A DNA stretch of 64,000 nt from Rhizobium sp. 16-449-1b (GCF_017741935.1 NZ_JAGHMH010000014.1:424001-488000), one strand, 5' to 3'. Positions 1 through 9,710 are shown, numbered from the stretch's first letter. The notes: generated by a model not told the origin, from the sequence alone. Translations and numbers: made by a program.

Positions 1-469
1 AGGTTCCGGTCGTCAAGACCACGGCACCAGCATCAAGAATCCGGCTATCTTTCATGATGACGCCCGATACACGTCCATCCTCGATCGACAAGTCAAAGGC
101 ATCGCCCTCGACAATAGTCAGATTGGGGACGGCGGAAATCTCCGCATGCATCGCGTGGCGGTAAAGCTTTCGATCTGCCTGCGTGCGAGGGCCGCGCACG
201 GCCGGCCCCTTCTTTCGATTGAGCATCCGGAACTGGATACCGCCGGCATCAGCCACGCGACCCATCAGTCCGTCCAACGCATCGATCTCGCGGACCAGAT
301 GACCTTTCCCGAGGCCACCGATTGCAGGATTGCACGACATGACGCCGATGGTCTCGCGCTTATGCGTCACAAGCGCGGTCTTGGCGCCAGCGCGCGCAGC
401 CGCGGAAGCAGCTTCGCATCCAGCGTGCCCGCCACCAATGACGATGACATCGAACCGTGAGGTATTCAT
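1..469 (-). CDS. mnmG: MnmG (GidA), tRNA uridine-5-carboxymethylaminomethyl enzyme, N-terminal part only
   Basis: This is the FAD-binding partner of MnmE. The pair builds the 5-carboxymethylaminomethyl group on wobble U34 of tRNAs. The reading frame starts at an ATG at 469 behind an AGGAG and runs off the left edge. The first residues show the dinucleotide-binding signature [14 protein letters not shown], followed by a [20 protein letters not shown] stretch typical of MnmG. Only about 156 residues of a normally ~620-residue protein are visible. It lies just downstream of mnmE on the same strand, separated by about 105 bp that hold two parS palindromes. In relatives rsmG, parA and parB follow, which would place them just outside this window (inference). 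Confidence 0.96.
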   Translation of the reverse strand, partial: MNTSRFDVIVIGGGHAGCEAASAAARAGAKTALVTHKRETIGVMSCNPAIGGLGKGHLVREIDALDGLMGRVADAGGIQFRMLNRKKGPAVRGPRTQADRKLYRHAMHAEISAVPNLTIVEGDAFDLSIEDGRVSGVIMKDSRILDAGAVVLTTGT

Positions 470-524
470 AACAATGCTCCTGAGATCGCTCGGTGATGCG
501 GCAAGCCGCCCCGCGAGTCAAGAC

Positions 525-538
525 GTTTCACGTGAAAC
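525..538. other. parS centromere-like site 1 (GTTTCACGTGAAAC)
   Basis: A perfect 14-bp palindrome that matches the core of the conserved chromosomal parS sequence bound by ParB (consensus TGTTTCACGTGAAACA). It lies in the mnmG-mnmE gap, 25 bp from a second copy. In alphaproteobacteria parS sites cluster near the origin and parAB usually follows mnmG-rsmG. The assignment is by motif and location only. Confidence 0.9.
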
Positions 539-561
539 CACGTTTTTCAGCGTCGTCGAAG

Positions 562-577
562 TGTTTCACGTGAATCA
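562..577. other. parS site 2 (TGTTTCACGTGAATCA), overlapping the mnmE stop
   Basis: A parS-like 16-mer with one arm base changed from the perfect palindrome. Read on the minus strand it is TGATTCACGTGAAACA, and its first three bases are the TGA stop codon of mnmE. The identical 16-mer occurs at 6921-6936, where it again supplies a TGA stop. Confidence 0.85.
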
Positions 578-1888
578 TTTGCCAATGCAGAACTCACCGA
601 AGATGACGTCGAGCAGATTCTCGACATCGACCCGGCCAGTGATGCGGCCAAGCGCGGCGCCGGCCATGCGGAGCTCTTCGGCTCTAATATCCAGGTCAAC
701 ATGATCGCTAGCGATGGCTCGTTCGATAGCCGAAATACATTCCGCTAGCGAATCGTTGTGGCGCGTGCGGGTAGGGATAGCCAGCGAGTGCGGCGGGACC
801 CGCTCTCTTAGTCGATTTCCGATTGCCTGCCGTAGTTGATCCAAGCCGGCGCCGGTCTCTACCGAGATCCTCACATCGTATTCATTCGGCGAAATGGCGG
901 GCAAGTCCGCCTTCGTTCCAACACGAAGTGCGGCCGACGGGACGCAGTCATTCTCTGACGGGACCGACATGTCTTCTATATAGATGACGAGATCTGCGGC
1001 TTCCATCGCGGAGCGTGCACGACGGATACCTTCGCGCTCAACCACCTCCTCAGTCTCCCGTAAGCCGGCGGTGTCGTAAAGCTTGACCAGAAATCCATCG
1101 ATATCGAGATCCGTCGAAAGCACGTCACGTGTCGTTCCGGCGATATCCGTGACAATCGCAATGTCGCGACGAACAAGCGCATTCATCAGGCTCGACTTCC
1201 CCGCATTCGGTAAGCCGGCGATAACAACCTTGAACCCGTCTCTGATGATCTCGCCGGTCTTTGCCATGCCAAGATGTTGACGTATCTCTTTAGCAAGCTC
1301 GGTCATATCCGACCAAACCTGGTCCGATACCGAGCCTGGAACATCGTCCTCATCAGGGAAATCCAGTTCGGCCTCGATCAGCGCGCGACCGCGCGTCAGC
1401 CGCCTCGCCCAAGCTTCATAGACCGCCGAGAGCCCGCCAGAACTTTGTTCAAGTGCAAGACGGCGTTGCATCTCCGTCTCTGCGGCAATCAAGTCCGCAA
1501 GACCCTCGATCTCCAGTAGGTCAAGCTTCCCGTTTTCGAACGCGCGTCGGGAGAACTCGCCGGCGAGGGCCTGCCGCAATCCATCGAACGAACTCAGCTC
1601 TCTATAAGCAGCACTTACGACAGCGCGACCGCCATGCAGGTGAAATTCAACGACATCTTCACCGGTGAAGGAGTTCGGTCCCGGGAAGAATAGTACAAGG
1701 CCATTGTCCAACACCTCGCCGTTACGGGTTCGAATCGTTCGCAAGGCGGTGGTGCGGGCAGGGACGGTGCCTGAAACCATGCTGCGAACCACATCCTCGA
1801 CCTTTGGGCCGCTTATTCGGATCACGGCCAAGCCGGCCGGAACGGCGCCGCTGGAGAGCGCATAGATTGTCTCGGTGAATTCCGCCAC
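575..1888 (-). CDS. mnmE: MnmE (TrmE), tRNA-modifying GTPase
   Basis: This GTPase works with MnmG to modify wobble uridine in tRNA. The N-terminal folate-binding region begins with [14 protein letters not shown] sequence ([21 protein letters not shown]). The G domain has the P-loop [12 protein letters not shown], the switch DIAGTTRDV and DTAGLR. The protein ends in FCIGK, the CxGK motif essential for the modification reaction. I chose the GTG at 1888 because GGAG lies 7 bp upstream; an in-frame GTG at 1894 is too close to that ribosome site. Length (437 aa) fits the family. The stop codon lies inside a parS site. Confidence 0.95.
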   Translation of the reverse strand: MAEFTETIYALSSGAVPAGLAVIRISGPKVEDVVRSMVSGTVPARTTALRTIRTRNGEVLDNGLVLFFPGPNSFTGEDVVEFHLHGGRAVVSAAYRELSSFDGLRQALAGEFSRRAFENGKLDLLEIEGLADLIAAETEMQRRLALEQSSGGLSAVYEAWARRLTRGRALIEAELDFPDEDDVPGSVSDQVWSDMTELAKEIRQHLGMAKTGEIIRDGFKVVIAGLPNAGKSSLMNALVRRDIAIVTDIAGTTRDVLSTDLDIDGFLVKLYDTAGLRETEEVVEREGIRRARSAMEAADLVIYIEDMSVPSENDCVPSAALRVGTKADLPAISPNEYDVRISVETGAGLDQLRQAIGNRLRERVPPHSLAIPTRTRHNDSLAECISAIERAIASDHVDLDIRAEELRMAGAALGRITGRVDVENLLDVIFGEFCIGK

Positions 1889-1975
1889 GGACACACTCCA
1901 ATTGGTACGATACCGAATCGATCTGTTTCCACCTCAGAAAAGAGGAGCGACCAGTCAATCAGGCATATAGAAACA

Positions 1976-2005
1976 GAAAAGCCGGCCAAGATAGAGGCCG
2001 GCTTT
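1976..2005 (-). terminator. Rho-independent terminator after rho
   Basis: AAAGCCGGCC and GGCCGGCTTT form a 10-bp stem with an 8-base loop, 28 bp after the rho stop codon. On the minus strand it is followed by TTTTCTGTTTC. It separates rho from mnmE. Confidence 0.85.
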
Positions 2006-2032
2006 AGTTGATGGAATCCGGCTAAGGATAAA

Positions 2033-3298
2033 TCAGGTGTTCATCGATTCGAAGAAATCCGAATTGCTCTTCGTCTGCTTCAGCTTGTCGATGAGGAATT
2101 CGATCGCATCGGTCGTGCCCATCGGGGCGAGGATACGGCGGAGAACGAAGATCTTCTGCAGATCCTGGCGTGGAACAAGCAGGTCTTCCTTACGCGTACC
2201 GGACTTGAGAATGTCCATCGACGGGAAGATGCGCTTGTCGGCGACCTTGCGGTCGAGAACGATTTCCGAGTTACCGGTACCCTTGAATTCTTCGAAGATG
2301 ACTTCGTCCATACGGCTACCCGTATCGATCAACGCGGTCGCGATAATGGTCAGCGAACCGCCTTCTTCGATGTTACGCGCCGCGCCGAAGAAGCGCTTCG
2401 GGCGCTGCAGTGCGTTCGCATCGACACCACCGGTCAGAACCTTACCGGAAGAGGGAACGACCGTGTTGTAGGCGCGGCCGAGGCGGGTGATCGAGTCGAG
2501 AAGGATCACGACATCGCGACCATGTTCTACAAGGCGCTTGGCCTTCTCGATGACCATCTCGGCGACCTGGACGTGGCGGGTGGCCGGCTCGTCGAAGGTC
2601 GAGGAGACGACCTCGCCCTTCACCGAACGCTGCATGTCCGTCACTTCTTCAGGACGCTCGTCGATCAGGAGAACGATGAGATAGCATTCCGGGTGATTGG
2701 CGGTGATCGAATGCGCGATGTTCTGCAGGAGAACCGTCTTACCCGTGCGCGGCGGCGCGACGATCAGACCACGCTGGCCCTTACCAAGCGGCGCGACCAG
2801 ATCGATGACGCGTGACGAGAGATCCTTATTGGTCGGGATCTCGAGTTCCATCTTGAAGCGTTCGTTCGGATAGAGCGGCGTCAGATTGTCGAAGTGAACC
2901 TTGTGACGAATCTTTTCCGGATCGTCGAAGTTGATCGTGTTGACCTTCAGCAGCGCGAAATAGCGCTCGCCTTCTTTCGGTCCGCGGATTGGTCCTTCAA
3001 CCGTATCGCCAGTCTTCAGCGAGAAGCGGCGAATCTGGGAGGGGGAGATGTAGATGTCGTCGGGGCCGGGGAGATAGTTGGCGTTGGCGGAACGCAGGAA
3101 GCCGAAGCCGTCCTGCAGAACTTCGACCACGCCTTCACCGATAATTTCGACGTCCTGGCTGGCAAGAACCTTGAGTATCGCGAACATCAGCTCCTGCTTG
3201 CGCATCGTGCTGGCATTCTCGACCTCGAGCGATTCGGCGAATGCCAGAAGATCGGTCGGGGATTTACTCTTAAGTTCCTGAAGCTTCATTTCAGACAT
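2033..3298 (-). CDS. rho: Transcription termination factor Rho
   Basis: Hexameric RNA-dependent ATPase helicase that ends transcription. It has the N-terminal helical Rho domain ([18 protein letters not shown] onward), the RNA-binding cold-shock-like domain ([29 protein letters not shown]) and the RecA-type motor with Walker [20 protein letters not shown] and the [15 protein letters not shown] loop. The length of 421 residues is typical and there is no long insertion. It is the third gene of the leftward hemE-hemJ-rho series, with about 190 bp of leader between hemJ and rho, so it probably has its own promoter or leader control. Confidence 0.98.
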   Translation of the reverse strand: MSEMKLQELKSKSPTDLLAFAESLEVENASTMRKQELMFAILKVLASQDVEIIGEGVVEVLQDGFGFLRSANANYLPGPDDIYISPSQIRRFSLKTGDTVEGPIRGPKEGERYFALLKVNTINFDDPEKIRHKVHFDNLTPLYPNERFKMELEIPTNKDLSSRVIDLVAPLGKGQRGLIVAPPRTGKTVLLQNIAHSITANHPECYLIVLLIDERPEEVTDMQRSVKGEVVSSTFDEPATRHVQVAEMVIEKAKRLVEHGRDVVILLDSITRLGRAYNTVVPSSGKVLTGGVDANALQRPKRFFGAARNIEEGGSLTIIATALIDTGSRMDEVIFEEFKGTGNSEIVLDRKVADKRIFPSMDILKSGTRKEDLLVPRQDLQKIFVLRRILAPMGTTDAIEFLIDKLKQTKSNSDFFESMNT

Positions 3299-3429
3299 GA
3301 AGTGTCCATTACTCTATAATTTTGAGGGGAAAGGCGATGTCGAGACAGTAACCGGTCCTGCGAGGAACCCGCAGACGATCGAACTTTACATACATGCCAC
3401 AAGGATGAGGTGGACGGAAAATAGCGAGT

Positions 3430-3454
3430 CAGCTCCCCCGCCGCAAGGGGGCTG
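3430..3454 (-). other. GC-rich hairpin between hemJ and rho
   Basis: CAGC plus a run of C pairs with a run of G plus CTG around a short loop, with a two-base bulge. It lies about 40 bp past the hemJ stop and 130 bp ahead of the rho ATG. It has no U-run on the minus strand, so it may be a 3-prime end of hemJ or part of the rho leader. Support is structural only. Confidence 0.35.
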
Positions 3455-3492
3455 CTTAAAATGAAGCAAATTTAACCCGTCAGCCGGCTGCG

Positions 3493-4029
3493 TCAAAATG
3501 GCTTGACGACGACAAGGATGACGATAGCGATCATCAAAACGGTCGGCGCTTCGTTCATGAAGCGCCAGTAGCGCGCCGAACGCCGGTTCTCGTCACGCTC
3601 GAATGCTTTCGCGGCGCGGCTGAAAAACACGTGCACGCCGGTCAAGAGAACGACAAGTCCGATCTTTGCGTGCAGCCATCCGCCCTGGAAGCCATAAACC
3701 GACCAAGAGAGATACAGCCCGAAGATCCAGGTCAGCATCATTGCCGGGTTCATGATCACCTTCAGCAGACGCCGTTCCATCACCTTGAAGGTTTCCGACT
3801 GCACAGAGCCCGGCTCGGCATCGGTGTGGTAGATGAACAATCGCGGCATGTAGAACAGCCCGGCCATCCACGAGATCACAGCGATGATGTGAAGCGCCTT
3901 GATCCAGAGATAGAGCGTATCGGGATTCCAGACGAAGAGACCGACCGCCAACGCCACGAAGAAGGCGATGGCGATAAAGGCGCGCCGGCGCGCATAGGAA
4001 CCGGGTCTCTCGTCGATCTGGCGTTCCAT
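3493..4029 (-). CDS. hemJ: HemJ, protoporphyrinogen IX oxidase (membrane)
   Basis: Membrane protein that oxidises protoporphyrinogen IX to protoporphyrin IX in haem synthesis. It shows four or five hydrophobic segments and the family signature LWIKALHIIAVISWMAG with the conserved His, followed by LPRLFIYH-like sequence (MPRLFIYH). I chose the ATG at 4029, which has GGAAGGG 7 bp upstream and lies 2 bp after the hemE stop; an upstream in-frame TTG overlaps hemE. The product is 178 aa, normal for the family. Its position directly after hemE supports a haem operon. Confidence 0.93.
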   Translation of the reverse strand: MERQIDERPGSYARRRAFIAIAFFVALAVGLFVWNPDTLYLWIKALHIIAVISWMAGLFYMPRLFIYHTDAEPGSVQSETFKVMERRLLKVIMNPAMMLTWIFGLYLSWSVYGFQGGWLHAKIGLVVLLTGVHVFFSRAAKAFERDENRRSARYWRFMNEAPTVLMIAIVILVVVKPF

Positions 4030-4031
4030 GG

Positions 4032-5066
4032 TCAAACCCTTCCGCCGCGAACACGCTCGACAAGCAGCCGAACATTTTCAGGATCGGCCTGCGGGGTAAT
4101 TCCATGCCCAAGGTTGAAGATCAGCGGACCATTGCCCAATCGCTGCAGGATGTCGTCGATACCCTCTTCAAGCGACGCCCCGCCGGCAACCATTCGCATC
4201 GGATCAAGGTTGCCCTGCACCGGGCCATCCTTCTGCAGCTCGGCCGCGAAATCGAGCGGGACCGACCAATCAAGGCCGATCGCATCAGCCTTCGTCTTCT
4301 GGCGATAGGTCTTCAAGAGATAGCCGGCGCCCTTCGCGAAAGCGATGATCTTCGCATTCGGGCGCCGCGCTTTGATCGAGACGATCATCCGCGCCACGGG
4401 TTTCACGGCAAATGCTTCGAACTCACGCTCGCCAAGCACGCCGGCCCAGGAATCGAAAATCTGCACGGCATCGGCGCCGGCATCGATCTGCGCGACGAGA
4501 TAATCTGCCGAGACATCCGCCAGCAACATCAGCAACTTTTCGAATGCCTTCGGATGCCGATAGGCAAACAGACGGGCAGGGGCCTGGTCGGGCGTGCCAT
4601 GGCCAGCGATCATATAGGTCGCAACGGTCCAGGGGGCGCCACAGAAGCCGAGCAGGGTGGTTTCGGTTGGCAGATCACGCCGGAGACGTCGAACGGTCTC
4701 CAGCACCGGTTCCAGATGCTGCAGAACACGGCTGCCATCCAGACCATCGATGCCATCGACGTCGATCGGATCCATCTCCGGTCCATGTCCTTCGGTGAAA
4801 CGAACATTGCGCTTCATCGCATCGGGAATGACGAGGATGTCGGAGAAGAGGATGGCAGCATCAAAGCCATAACGCCGGATCGGCTGCATCGTGACTTCGA
4901 CTGCGTAATCCGGTGTGTAACAGAGATCGAGGAAGCTTCCGGCCTTGGCTCGTACCTCTCGATACTCAGGCAGGTATCGGCCTGCCTGCCGCATCAGCCA
5001 GATGGGGGGAGGGCTCAATGTTTCCCCGTCCAGAACTCGCATGATCTTCCGGCGCATTTCACTCAA
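4032..5066 (-). CDS. hemE: HemE, uroporphyrinogen III decarboxylase
   Basis: Removes four carboxyl groups from uroporphyrinogen III to give coproporphyrinogen III. The N-terminal hallmark [17 protein letters not shown] is present, as are [14 protein letters not shown] and the C-terminal [16 protein letters not shown]. The start is a TTG at 5066 with AGGGAAG 6 bp upstream; an ATG nine bases downstream has poorer spacing. At 344 aa the length is normal. In alphaproteobacteria this gene flanks the chromosome origin, and here it borders a 402-bp AT-rich gap with DnaA-box-like sites. Confidence 0.97.
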   Translation of the reverse strand: MSEMRRKIMRVLDGETLSPPPIWLMRQAGRYLPEYREVRAKAGSFLDLCYTPDYAVEVTMQPIRRYGFDAAILFSDILVIPDAMKRNVRFTEGHGPEMDPIDVDGIDGLDGSRVLQHLEPVLETVRRLRRDLPTETTLLGFCGAPWTVATYMIAGHGTPDQAPARLFAYRHPKAFEKLLMLLADVSADYLVAQIDAGADAVQIFDSWAGVLGEREFEAFAVKPVARMIVSIKARRPNAKIIAFAKGAGYLLKTYRQKTKADAIGLDWSVPLDFAAELQKDGPVQGNLDPMRMVAGGASLEEGIDDILQRLGNGPLIFNLGHGITPQADPENVRLLVERVRGGRV

Positions 5067-5468
5067 GCGCTTCTTCCCTATAAAAAATCAAAGATATTTA
5101 TAAGGTTTCTATTTCTTAGAGTCGGTGACTATCAAGGATTAAAATCCATCCACGTCCGATACCAATTGTCACTGTTTCGCGAGCTGCTCGGGAAGAAAAT
5201 CGCGCAATTCGATGTCAGAAACAGGATTGGCACGAAATTCGATACAATTTCAATGAGATATAGGGTTAGATGAAATTCGCCAAGCTGTGGACAGGCTGTG
5301 GCTATCCGATGAACAGCGGCAAACTTTCCACAAAACCAACAGGCCATCTTTCTTGGCCTCCCAAGAATCCGAAATGTGGAAAACCAGGCACGTTTTCCCT
5401 TGCCTAACCCCCGGCGCGTCTCGTAGCTCTCCGTCATCCAGTGTTTTCAACAGGCAGCGGAAAATAGC
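5067..5468. other. Putative chromosomal origin of replication (oriC)
   Basis: A 402-bp non-coding gap between divergent hemE and the DUF299 gene, the same gene context as the origins of Caulobacter and Sinorhizobium. An AT-rich block (about 5078-5120) next to hemE could be the unwinding element. DnaA-box-like 9-mers are seen at 5286-5294 (TGTGGACAG), 5297-5305 (TGTGGCTAT), 5324-5332 (CTTTCCACA), 5375-5383 (TGTGGAAAA, the best match to TTNTCCACA on the other strand) and 5444-5452 (TTTTCAACA). CcrM-type GANTC sites are at 5119 and 5365. parS sites lie 4.5 kb to the left and 1.5 kb to the right. Assignment rests on context plus motifs. Confidence 0.82.
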
Positions 5469-6290
5469 GTGGAGAACCGTACGAACTTCTTCCATCTGCA
5501 TCTCATTTCTGACTCGACGGGCGAAACGCTGATTTCGGCCGGCCGCGCGGCATCGGCGCAATTCAAGTCGGCGCAGCCGATCGAACATGTCTATCCACTG
5601 ATCCGCAATCGCAAGCAGCTGCTGACGGTCCTGCAGGCGATCGACGGCGAACCGGGCATCGTGCTCTACACGATCGTGGATCGCGAGCTCGCCACGCTGA
5701 TCGACGAGCGTTGCCTCGAAATGGGCGTCGCCTCGGTCAATGTGCTCGAGCCCGTTCTCAATGCGTTTCAGATTTACCTCGGCGCACCGTCGCGCCGCCG
5801 GGTCGGCGCCCAGCATGTCATGAACGCCGGCTACTTCGCGCGCATCGAAGCGCTGAACTTCACGATGGATCATGACGACGGCCAGATGCCGGATGATTAT
5901 AATGACGCCGACGTCGTCATCATCGGCATCAGCCGAACATCCAAGACACCGACCAGCATCTATCTCGCCAATCGCGGCATCAAGACAGCCAACATTCCGA
6001 TCGTCTATGGCGTGCCCCTGCCGGAAAGCCTCTTCGAAGCGACCAAGCCACTCATCGTCTGCCTGATCGCCACCACCGATCGCATCTCCCAGGTCCGCGA
6101 AAATCGCGACCTCGGTGCTACACCCGGCTTTGATCGCGGCGACTACACGGATCGCGCCGCCATATCGGAAGAGCTGAAATATGCCCGCTCGCTTTGCGCT
6201 CGCCACAACTGGCCGCTCATCGACGTGACGCGCCGTTCCATCGAAGAGACGGCGGCGGCAATCGTTGCCCTGCGCCCCAAGCTGCGCTAA
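5469..6290 (+). CDS. DUF299 bifunctional kinase/pyrophosphorylase (PEP synthase or PPDK regulator)
   Basis: Members of this family control phosphoenolpyruvate synthase or pyruvate phosphate dikinase by ADP-dependent phosphorylation and Pi-dependent dephosphorylation of a threonine. The N-terminus [15 protein letters not shown] and the P-loop [15 protein letters not shown] (about residues 150-165) are diagnostic. The start is a GTG at 5469. The 273-aa length is normal. Rhizobia generally use pyruvate phosphate dikinase, so PPDK is the likelier target (inference). It is the first rightward gene after the putative origin and heads a compact series with maf, aroE, coaE and dnaQ. Confidence 0.92.
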   Translation: MENRTNFFHLHLISDSTGETLISAGRAASAQFKSAQPIEHVYPLIRNRKQLLTVLQAIDGEPGIVLYTIVDRELATLIDERCLEMGVASVNVLEPVLNAFQIYLGAPSRRRVGAQHVMNAGYFARIEALNFTMDHDDGQMPDDYNDADVVIIGISRTSKTPTSIYLANRGIKTANIPIVYGVPLPESLFEATKPLIVCLIATTDRISQVRENRDLGATPGFDRGDYTDRAAISEELKYARSLCARHNWPLIDVTRRSIEETAAAIVALRPKLR

Positions 6291-6323
6291 GCGCTGCCCT
6301 AGCCAACCGCGCCGAGAGCACAG

Positions 6324-6923
6324 ATGATACCGAAACTCATACTCGCCTCCTCCAGTCCCTTCCGTCGCATGCTGATGGAAAACGCCGGCCTGTCCTTTGA
6401 GGCCCATCCGGCCAAGGTCGATGAGCGGGCGATCGAAGCACCGCTCGAACGGGATGGCGCAACGCCCGATGCGATCGCGCTGGTCCTGGCCAAGGCCAAA
6501 GCCAAGGAGGTGAGCGATCGCTCGCCGGGCGCAATCGTCATTGGTTCCGATCAAACCATGTCGCTGGGGCAGCGCACATTTCATAAGCCGAAGAGCATGG
6601 AAGACGCGGCCGGTCATCTTGCCGCGCTGTCCGCGCAGACACACCGGCTGAACAGCGCCGTCGCGCTCGCCTATAACGGCGACATCATCTGGGAGCATGT
6701 CTCGCGCGCCGAACTGACGATGCGTCCACTGACCAGGGATTTTATCGAGCGGCACCTGAAGCGGGTCGGCGAGCGCGCTTTGAGCAGCGTCGGCGCCTAT
6801 CAGCTCGAAGGGGAGGGCTTGCAGCTCTTCTCGAAAATCGATGGCGACTACTTCACCATCTTGGGGCTGCCTATGCTGCCGCTTCTGGAAAAACTGAGAG
6901 AATTGGGTGCGATCGATGGATGA
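6324..6923 (+). CDS. Maf-family nucleoside triphosphate pyrophosphatase
   Basis: House-cleaning enzyme that hydrolyses non-canonical or modified NTPs to NMPs. The family N-terminus [19 protein letters not shown] carries the S-R-R phosphate-binding motif. The central IVIGSDQTM holds the catalytic Asp, and [31 protein letters not shown] is the usual C-terminal signature. The ATG at 6324 has GAGAG upstream. At 199 aa it is a full-length single-domain Maf. Its TGA stop lies inside a parS site, and the aroE start overlaps its end by 8 bp. Confidence 0.93.
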   Translation: MIPKLILASSSPFRRMLMENAGLSFEAHPAKVDERAIEAPLERDGATPDAIALVLAKAKAKEVSDRSPGAIVIGSDQTMSLGQRTFHKPKSMEDAAGHLAALSAQTHRLNSAVALAYNGDIIWEHVSRAELTMRPLTRDFIERHLKRVGERALSSVGAYQLEGEGLQLFSKIDGDYFTILGLPMLPLLEKLRELGAIDG

Positions 6924-7773
6924 TTCACGTGAAACAATCGGCCCAAGCGCCTTCGTCACCGGCTTTCCCGTCAAGCATTCGCGCTCGCCGATCATCCATG
7001 GATATTGGCTGAAGTCGCTGTCGCTCGACGGAAGCTACCGCACCCATGAAGTTGCGCCGGATGATTTCCCGGCCTTCATCCAATCCCTGAAATCAGGCGC
7101 CTCGGGTTTTGTCGGCGGCAATGTGACAATCCCGCACAAGGAGATGGCGTTCAAACTAGCCGATGAGCCGGATGATCTCTCGCGCGAGCTTGGCGCGTGC
7201 AATACGCTTTGGCTCAAGGACGGCAAGCTGAAGGCCACAAACACTGACGGCCGCGGCTTCACCGCAAATCTGGATGAACGCCATCCCGGCTGGGACAAGG
7301 TGCGGTCGGCGGTCATCCTGGGCGCTGGCGGCGCCAGCCGTGCTGTCATCCAGGCTGTTCGCGATCGCGGCATCAAGGAGATCCACCTCGTCAACCGTAC
7401 CGTCGCCCGCGCAGTCGAGCTCGCGGATCGCTTTGGAGCATCCGTGCACCCGCATCCGATGACGGCTCTTTCCGAAGTGATGAAAGGCGCAGGTCTCTTT
7501 ATCAACACCACGTCGCTCGGCATGGAAGGCGAGATCGCACCCGATATCGATTTCTCGCCGTTGCAGTCCGACGCCGTAGTGACCGACATCGTCTACGTGC
7601 CACTGAAGACGCCCATTCTCGCGCAAGCTGAGGAACAGGGTTTCGCGACCGTCGATGGTTTGGGTATGCTGCTGCACCAGGCGGTTCCCGGTTTCGAGAA
7701 GTGGTTCGGCAAGCGCCCCGTCGTCGATGAGACGCTTCGGGCTTTGATCATCGCGGATATGGAAAAGCATTGA
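6916..7773 (+). CDS. aroE: AroE, shikimate 5-dehydrogenase
   Basis: NADPH-dependent reduction of 3-dehydroshikimate to shikimate in aromatic amino acid synthesis. The substrate motif [21 protein letters not shown] is at the N-terminus, NVTIPHKE carries the catalytic Lys, and NTDGRGF and the nucleotide fold [16 protein letters not shown] follow, with INTTSLGM and a closing GLGMLLHQA. The ATG at 6916 gives 285 aa. An in-frame GTG at 6907 has better ribosome-site spacing (GAGAG plus 6) and would add three residues, so the start is uncertain. Codons 3-7 coincide with a parS site. It overlaps maf. Confidence 0.96.
   Translation: MDDSRETIGPSAFVTGFPVKHSRSPIIHGYWLKSLSLDGSYRTHEVAPDDFPAFIQSLKSGASGFVGGNVTIPHKEMAFKLADEPDDLSRELGACNTLWLKDGKLKATNTDGRGFTANLDERHPGWDKVRSAVILGAGGASRAVIQAVRDRGIKEIHLVNRTVARAVELADRFGASVHPHPMTALSEVMKGAGLFINTTSLGMEGEIAPDIDFSPLQSDAVVTDIVYVPLKTPILAQAEEQGFATVDGLGMLLHQAVPGFEKWFGKRPVVDETLRALIIADMEKH
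6921..6936. other. parS site 3 (TGATTCACGTGAAACA), inside the maf/aroE overlap
   Basis: Same 16-mer as site 2 in the opposite orientation. The TGA is the maf stop codon and the remaining bases encode the start of AroE (DSRET). It lies 1.45 kb from the putative origin. A coding-region parS in an overlap of two genes must satisfy two reading frames, which argues that the bases are kept for ParB binding. Confidence 0.85.
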
Positions 7774-8384
7774 TGCTGAAAATCGGACTGACCGGCTCGA
7801 TCGGGATGGGCAAGTCGACCACGGCAAAGCTGTTTGCCGATGCCGGTCTGCCGGTCAATGATGCCGACGCCGTCGTCCATGATCTTTATGCGGGTGCCGC
7901 GGCACCGCTGATCGATACGGCTTTTCCGGGCTCGGTGAAAAACGGCACGGTTGATCGCCAGGAATTGGGCCGGCAGCTTGCGTTGCGTCCCGAAGGCTTC
8001 AAGCAGCTGGAGCAGATCGTTCATCCTCTTGTCCGCGAACGCGAGGCAATGTTCCTCGACGCGCAACGCGGGCAGGGCACACAGATGGTCCTTCTCGACA
8101 TACCGCTGCTTTTCGAGAGTGGCGGTGCGGATCGCGTCGATGTCATCGTCGTCGTCAGCTGTGATCCACAGATTCAGCGCCAGAGGGTACTTGCGCGTCC
8201 GAACATGACGGAAGAGAAATTCAATATGATTCTCTCGCGCCAGACCCCGGATGCGGAAAAGCGCCGGCGTGCGGATTACGTGGTCGATACCGGTCACGGC
8301 ATCGATCAGGCGAGGGAGCAGGTCGGCTCGATCATCGCGGACCTGAAACAGCGGATGGCGAACGGAGATTTCCCGAATGCGTGA
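7773..8384 (+). CDS. coaE: CoaE, dephospho-CoA kinase
   Basis: Last step of coenzyme A synthesis: ATP-dependent phosphorylation of the 3-prime hydroxyl of dephospho-CoA. The P-loop GLTGSIGMGKSTTAKLF is at residues 6-22, and NDADAVVHDLY and LDIPLLFESGG are family motifs. I chose the ATG at 7773, which overlaps the aroE TGA by one base; the upstream TTG is less likely. The length of 203 aa is normal. Tight overlaps with aroE and dnaQ indicate co-translation. Confidence 0.96.
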   Translation: MLKIGLTGSIGMGKSTTAKLFADAGLPVNDADAVVHDLYAGAAAPLIDTAFPGSVKNGTVDRQELGRQLALRPEGFKQLEQIVHPLVREREAMFLDAQRGQGTQMVLLDIPLLFESGGADRVDVIVVVSCDPQIQRQRVLARPNMTEEKFNMILSRQTPDAEKRRRADYVVDTGHGIDQAREQVGSIIADLKQRMANGDFPNA

Positions 8385-9090
8385 AATCATTTTCGATACG
8401 GAAACCACCGGGCTTGATAACCGCACCGATCGCATCATCGAAATCGGCGGCATTGAACTCTTCAATCATTTTCCGACCGGAAAGACGCTGCACATCTATA
8501 TCAATCCGGGTGACCAGAAGGTCCATCCGGACGCGCTCGCCGTTCACGGGATCACCGACGAGTTCCTGAAGGACAAGCAGCCCTTTGCGGCAGTAGCGCA
8601 GGAGATTCTCGATTTCTTCGGCGAAGGAAAGTGGATCGCCCACAACGCCACCTTCGACATGGGCTTTATCAATGCCGAGTTGGCGCGGCTTTCGCTGCCG
8701 CCGATCTCTCCCGAAAATGTGATCGATACCTTGTCGATGGCCCGGCGCAAGAATCCGATGGGCCCGAACTCGCTCGATGCGCTCTGCCGTCGCTACGGGA
8801 TTGATAATTCTCATCGCGCCAAGCACGGCGCCTTGCTCGACTCCGAACTGCTTGCCGAAGTCTATATCGAGATGATCGGTGGTCGCCAGACAGCGCTTGG
8901 TCTCGGTATGGCGCAAAGTAACGGCGCCTCGGAACGCAACGACAGCGATGACGATATTGTCCTGGTCGCGCTGGAGCGGCCGCGGCCGCTAGCACCGCGC
9001 CTCAGCGAAACCGAAGCCGAGCAGCATGATGCGCTGATTGCCAAGCTCGGCCAGAAGGGTATCTGGGCCAAATACGATCGCCCAAACTAA
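8377..9090 (+). CDS. dnaQ: DnaQ, DNA polymerase III epsilon subunit (proofreading exonuclease)
   Basis: 3-prime to 5-prime proofreading exonuclease of the replicative polymerase. The DEDDh motifs are complete: FDTETTGLD (Exo I), HNATFDMGFINAEL (Exo II) and HGALLDSELLAEVY preceded by His (Exo III). A C-terminal tail of about 55 residues probably holds the clamp-binding and polymerase-binding elements. CGGAG lies ahead of the ATG at 8377, which overlaps the coaE stop. It ends the rightward origin-proximal series and is followed by a strong hairpin terminator. Confidence 0.96.
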   Translation: MREIIFDTETTGLDNRTDRIIEIGGIELFNHFPTGKTLHIYINPGDQKVHPDALAVHGITDEFLKDKQPFAAVAQEILDFFGEGKWIAHNATFDMGFINAELARLSLPPISPENVIDTLSMARRKNPMGPNSLDALCRRYGIDNSHRAKHGALLDSELLAEVYIEMIGGRQTALGLGMAQSNGASERNDSDDDIVLVALERPRPLAPRLSETEAEQHDALIAKLGQKGIWAKYDRPN

Positions 9091-9091
9091 A

Positions 9092-9115
9092 ATGCCCGGG
9101 CGCTGGCCCGGGCAT
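9092..9115. terminator. Hairpin between convergent dnaQ and secB
   Basis: ATGCCCGGGC and GCCCGGGCAT form a perfect 10-bp stem around a four-base loop, immediately after dnaQ and 24 bp from the secB stop. T-runs are poor on both sides, so it may act as a bidirectional hairpin terminator or 3-prime end stabiliser. Confidence 0.7.
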
Positions 9116-9138
9116 CTCGGTCGTCATTTGATCAGGAA

Positions 9139-9615
9139 TTAGTTCGCCTGAACCTTTGCGCGGGCCTGCTCTTCGGCAACGCGCTGGGCAAACATCTGCG
9201 AGAAATCGATCGGATCGATCATCAGCGGCGGGAAGCCACCGTTGCGGGTCACGTCGGCAATGATCTGGCGCGCGAATGGGAAGAGCATGCGCGGGCACTC
9301 GATGAAGAGAACCGGCAGCATGTGTTCCTGCGGGAAGCCGGCGATCCGGAAAACGCCGCCGTAGACGAGCTCCGTGTGGAATACCGTCTTGTCGCCTTCC
9401 TTGGCTTCGGCGTTCAACGAGAGAACGACGTCGAAGTCCGTGTCGGAAAGCGGGTTGGCGTTGACGTTGACATTGATGTTGATGGCAGGTGCCTTGTCGC
9501 GGGCCTGCAGCGAACGCGGTGCACCAGGATTCTCGAAGGAAAGGTCCTTGGTGTACTGTGCTAGAATGGTAAGGCTCGGGCTCGTTGCGCCGTTATTGCT
9601 GTTTTCGCTGTCCAT
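9139..9615 (-). CDS. secB: SecB, protein-export chaperone
   Basis: Tetrameric cytosolic chaperone that keeps preproteins unfolded and delivers them to SecA. Recognisable stretches are [23 protein letters not shown] and [36 protein letters not shown], followed by an acidic/helical tail. I chose the ATG at 9615, which has GAGGA 8 bp upstream; an in-frame ATG at 9657 has no ribosome site. The 158-aa length is normal. The gene converges with dnaQ and shares direction with fxsA. Confidence 0.95.
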   Translation of the reverse strand: MDSENSNNGATSPSLTILAQYTKDLSFENPGAPRSLQARDKAPAININVNVNANPLSDTDFDVVLSLNAEAKEGDKTVFHTELVYGGVFRIAGFPQEHMLPVLFIECPRMLFPFARQIIADVTRNGGFPPLMIDPIDFSQMFAQRVAEEQARAKVQAN

Positions 9616-9710
9616 TGGCTTTTCCTCGAGGGCATTGGATTTTGCCGCATCTATCATTTCGACGATGTCGTTACAACCCTAGGCCAGCCGGCGCTTCTGT
9701 AGCAAGGGCC

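Noticed and set aside
5250..6995. A 581-codon open frame antisense to the DUF299 and maf genes
   Set aside because: It is a shadow of high-GC codon bias. The plus-strand proteins have clear family motifs and the minus-strand translation has none.
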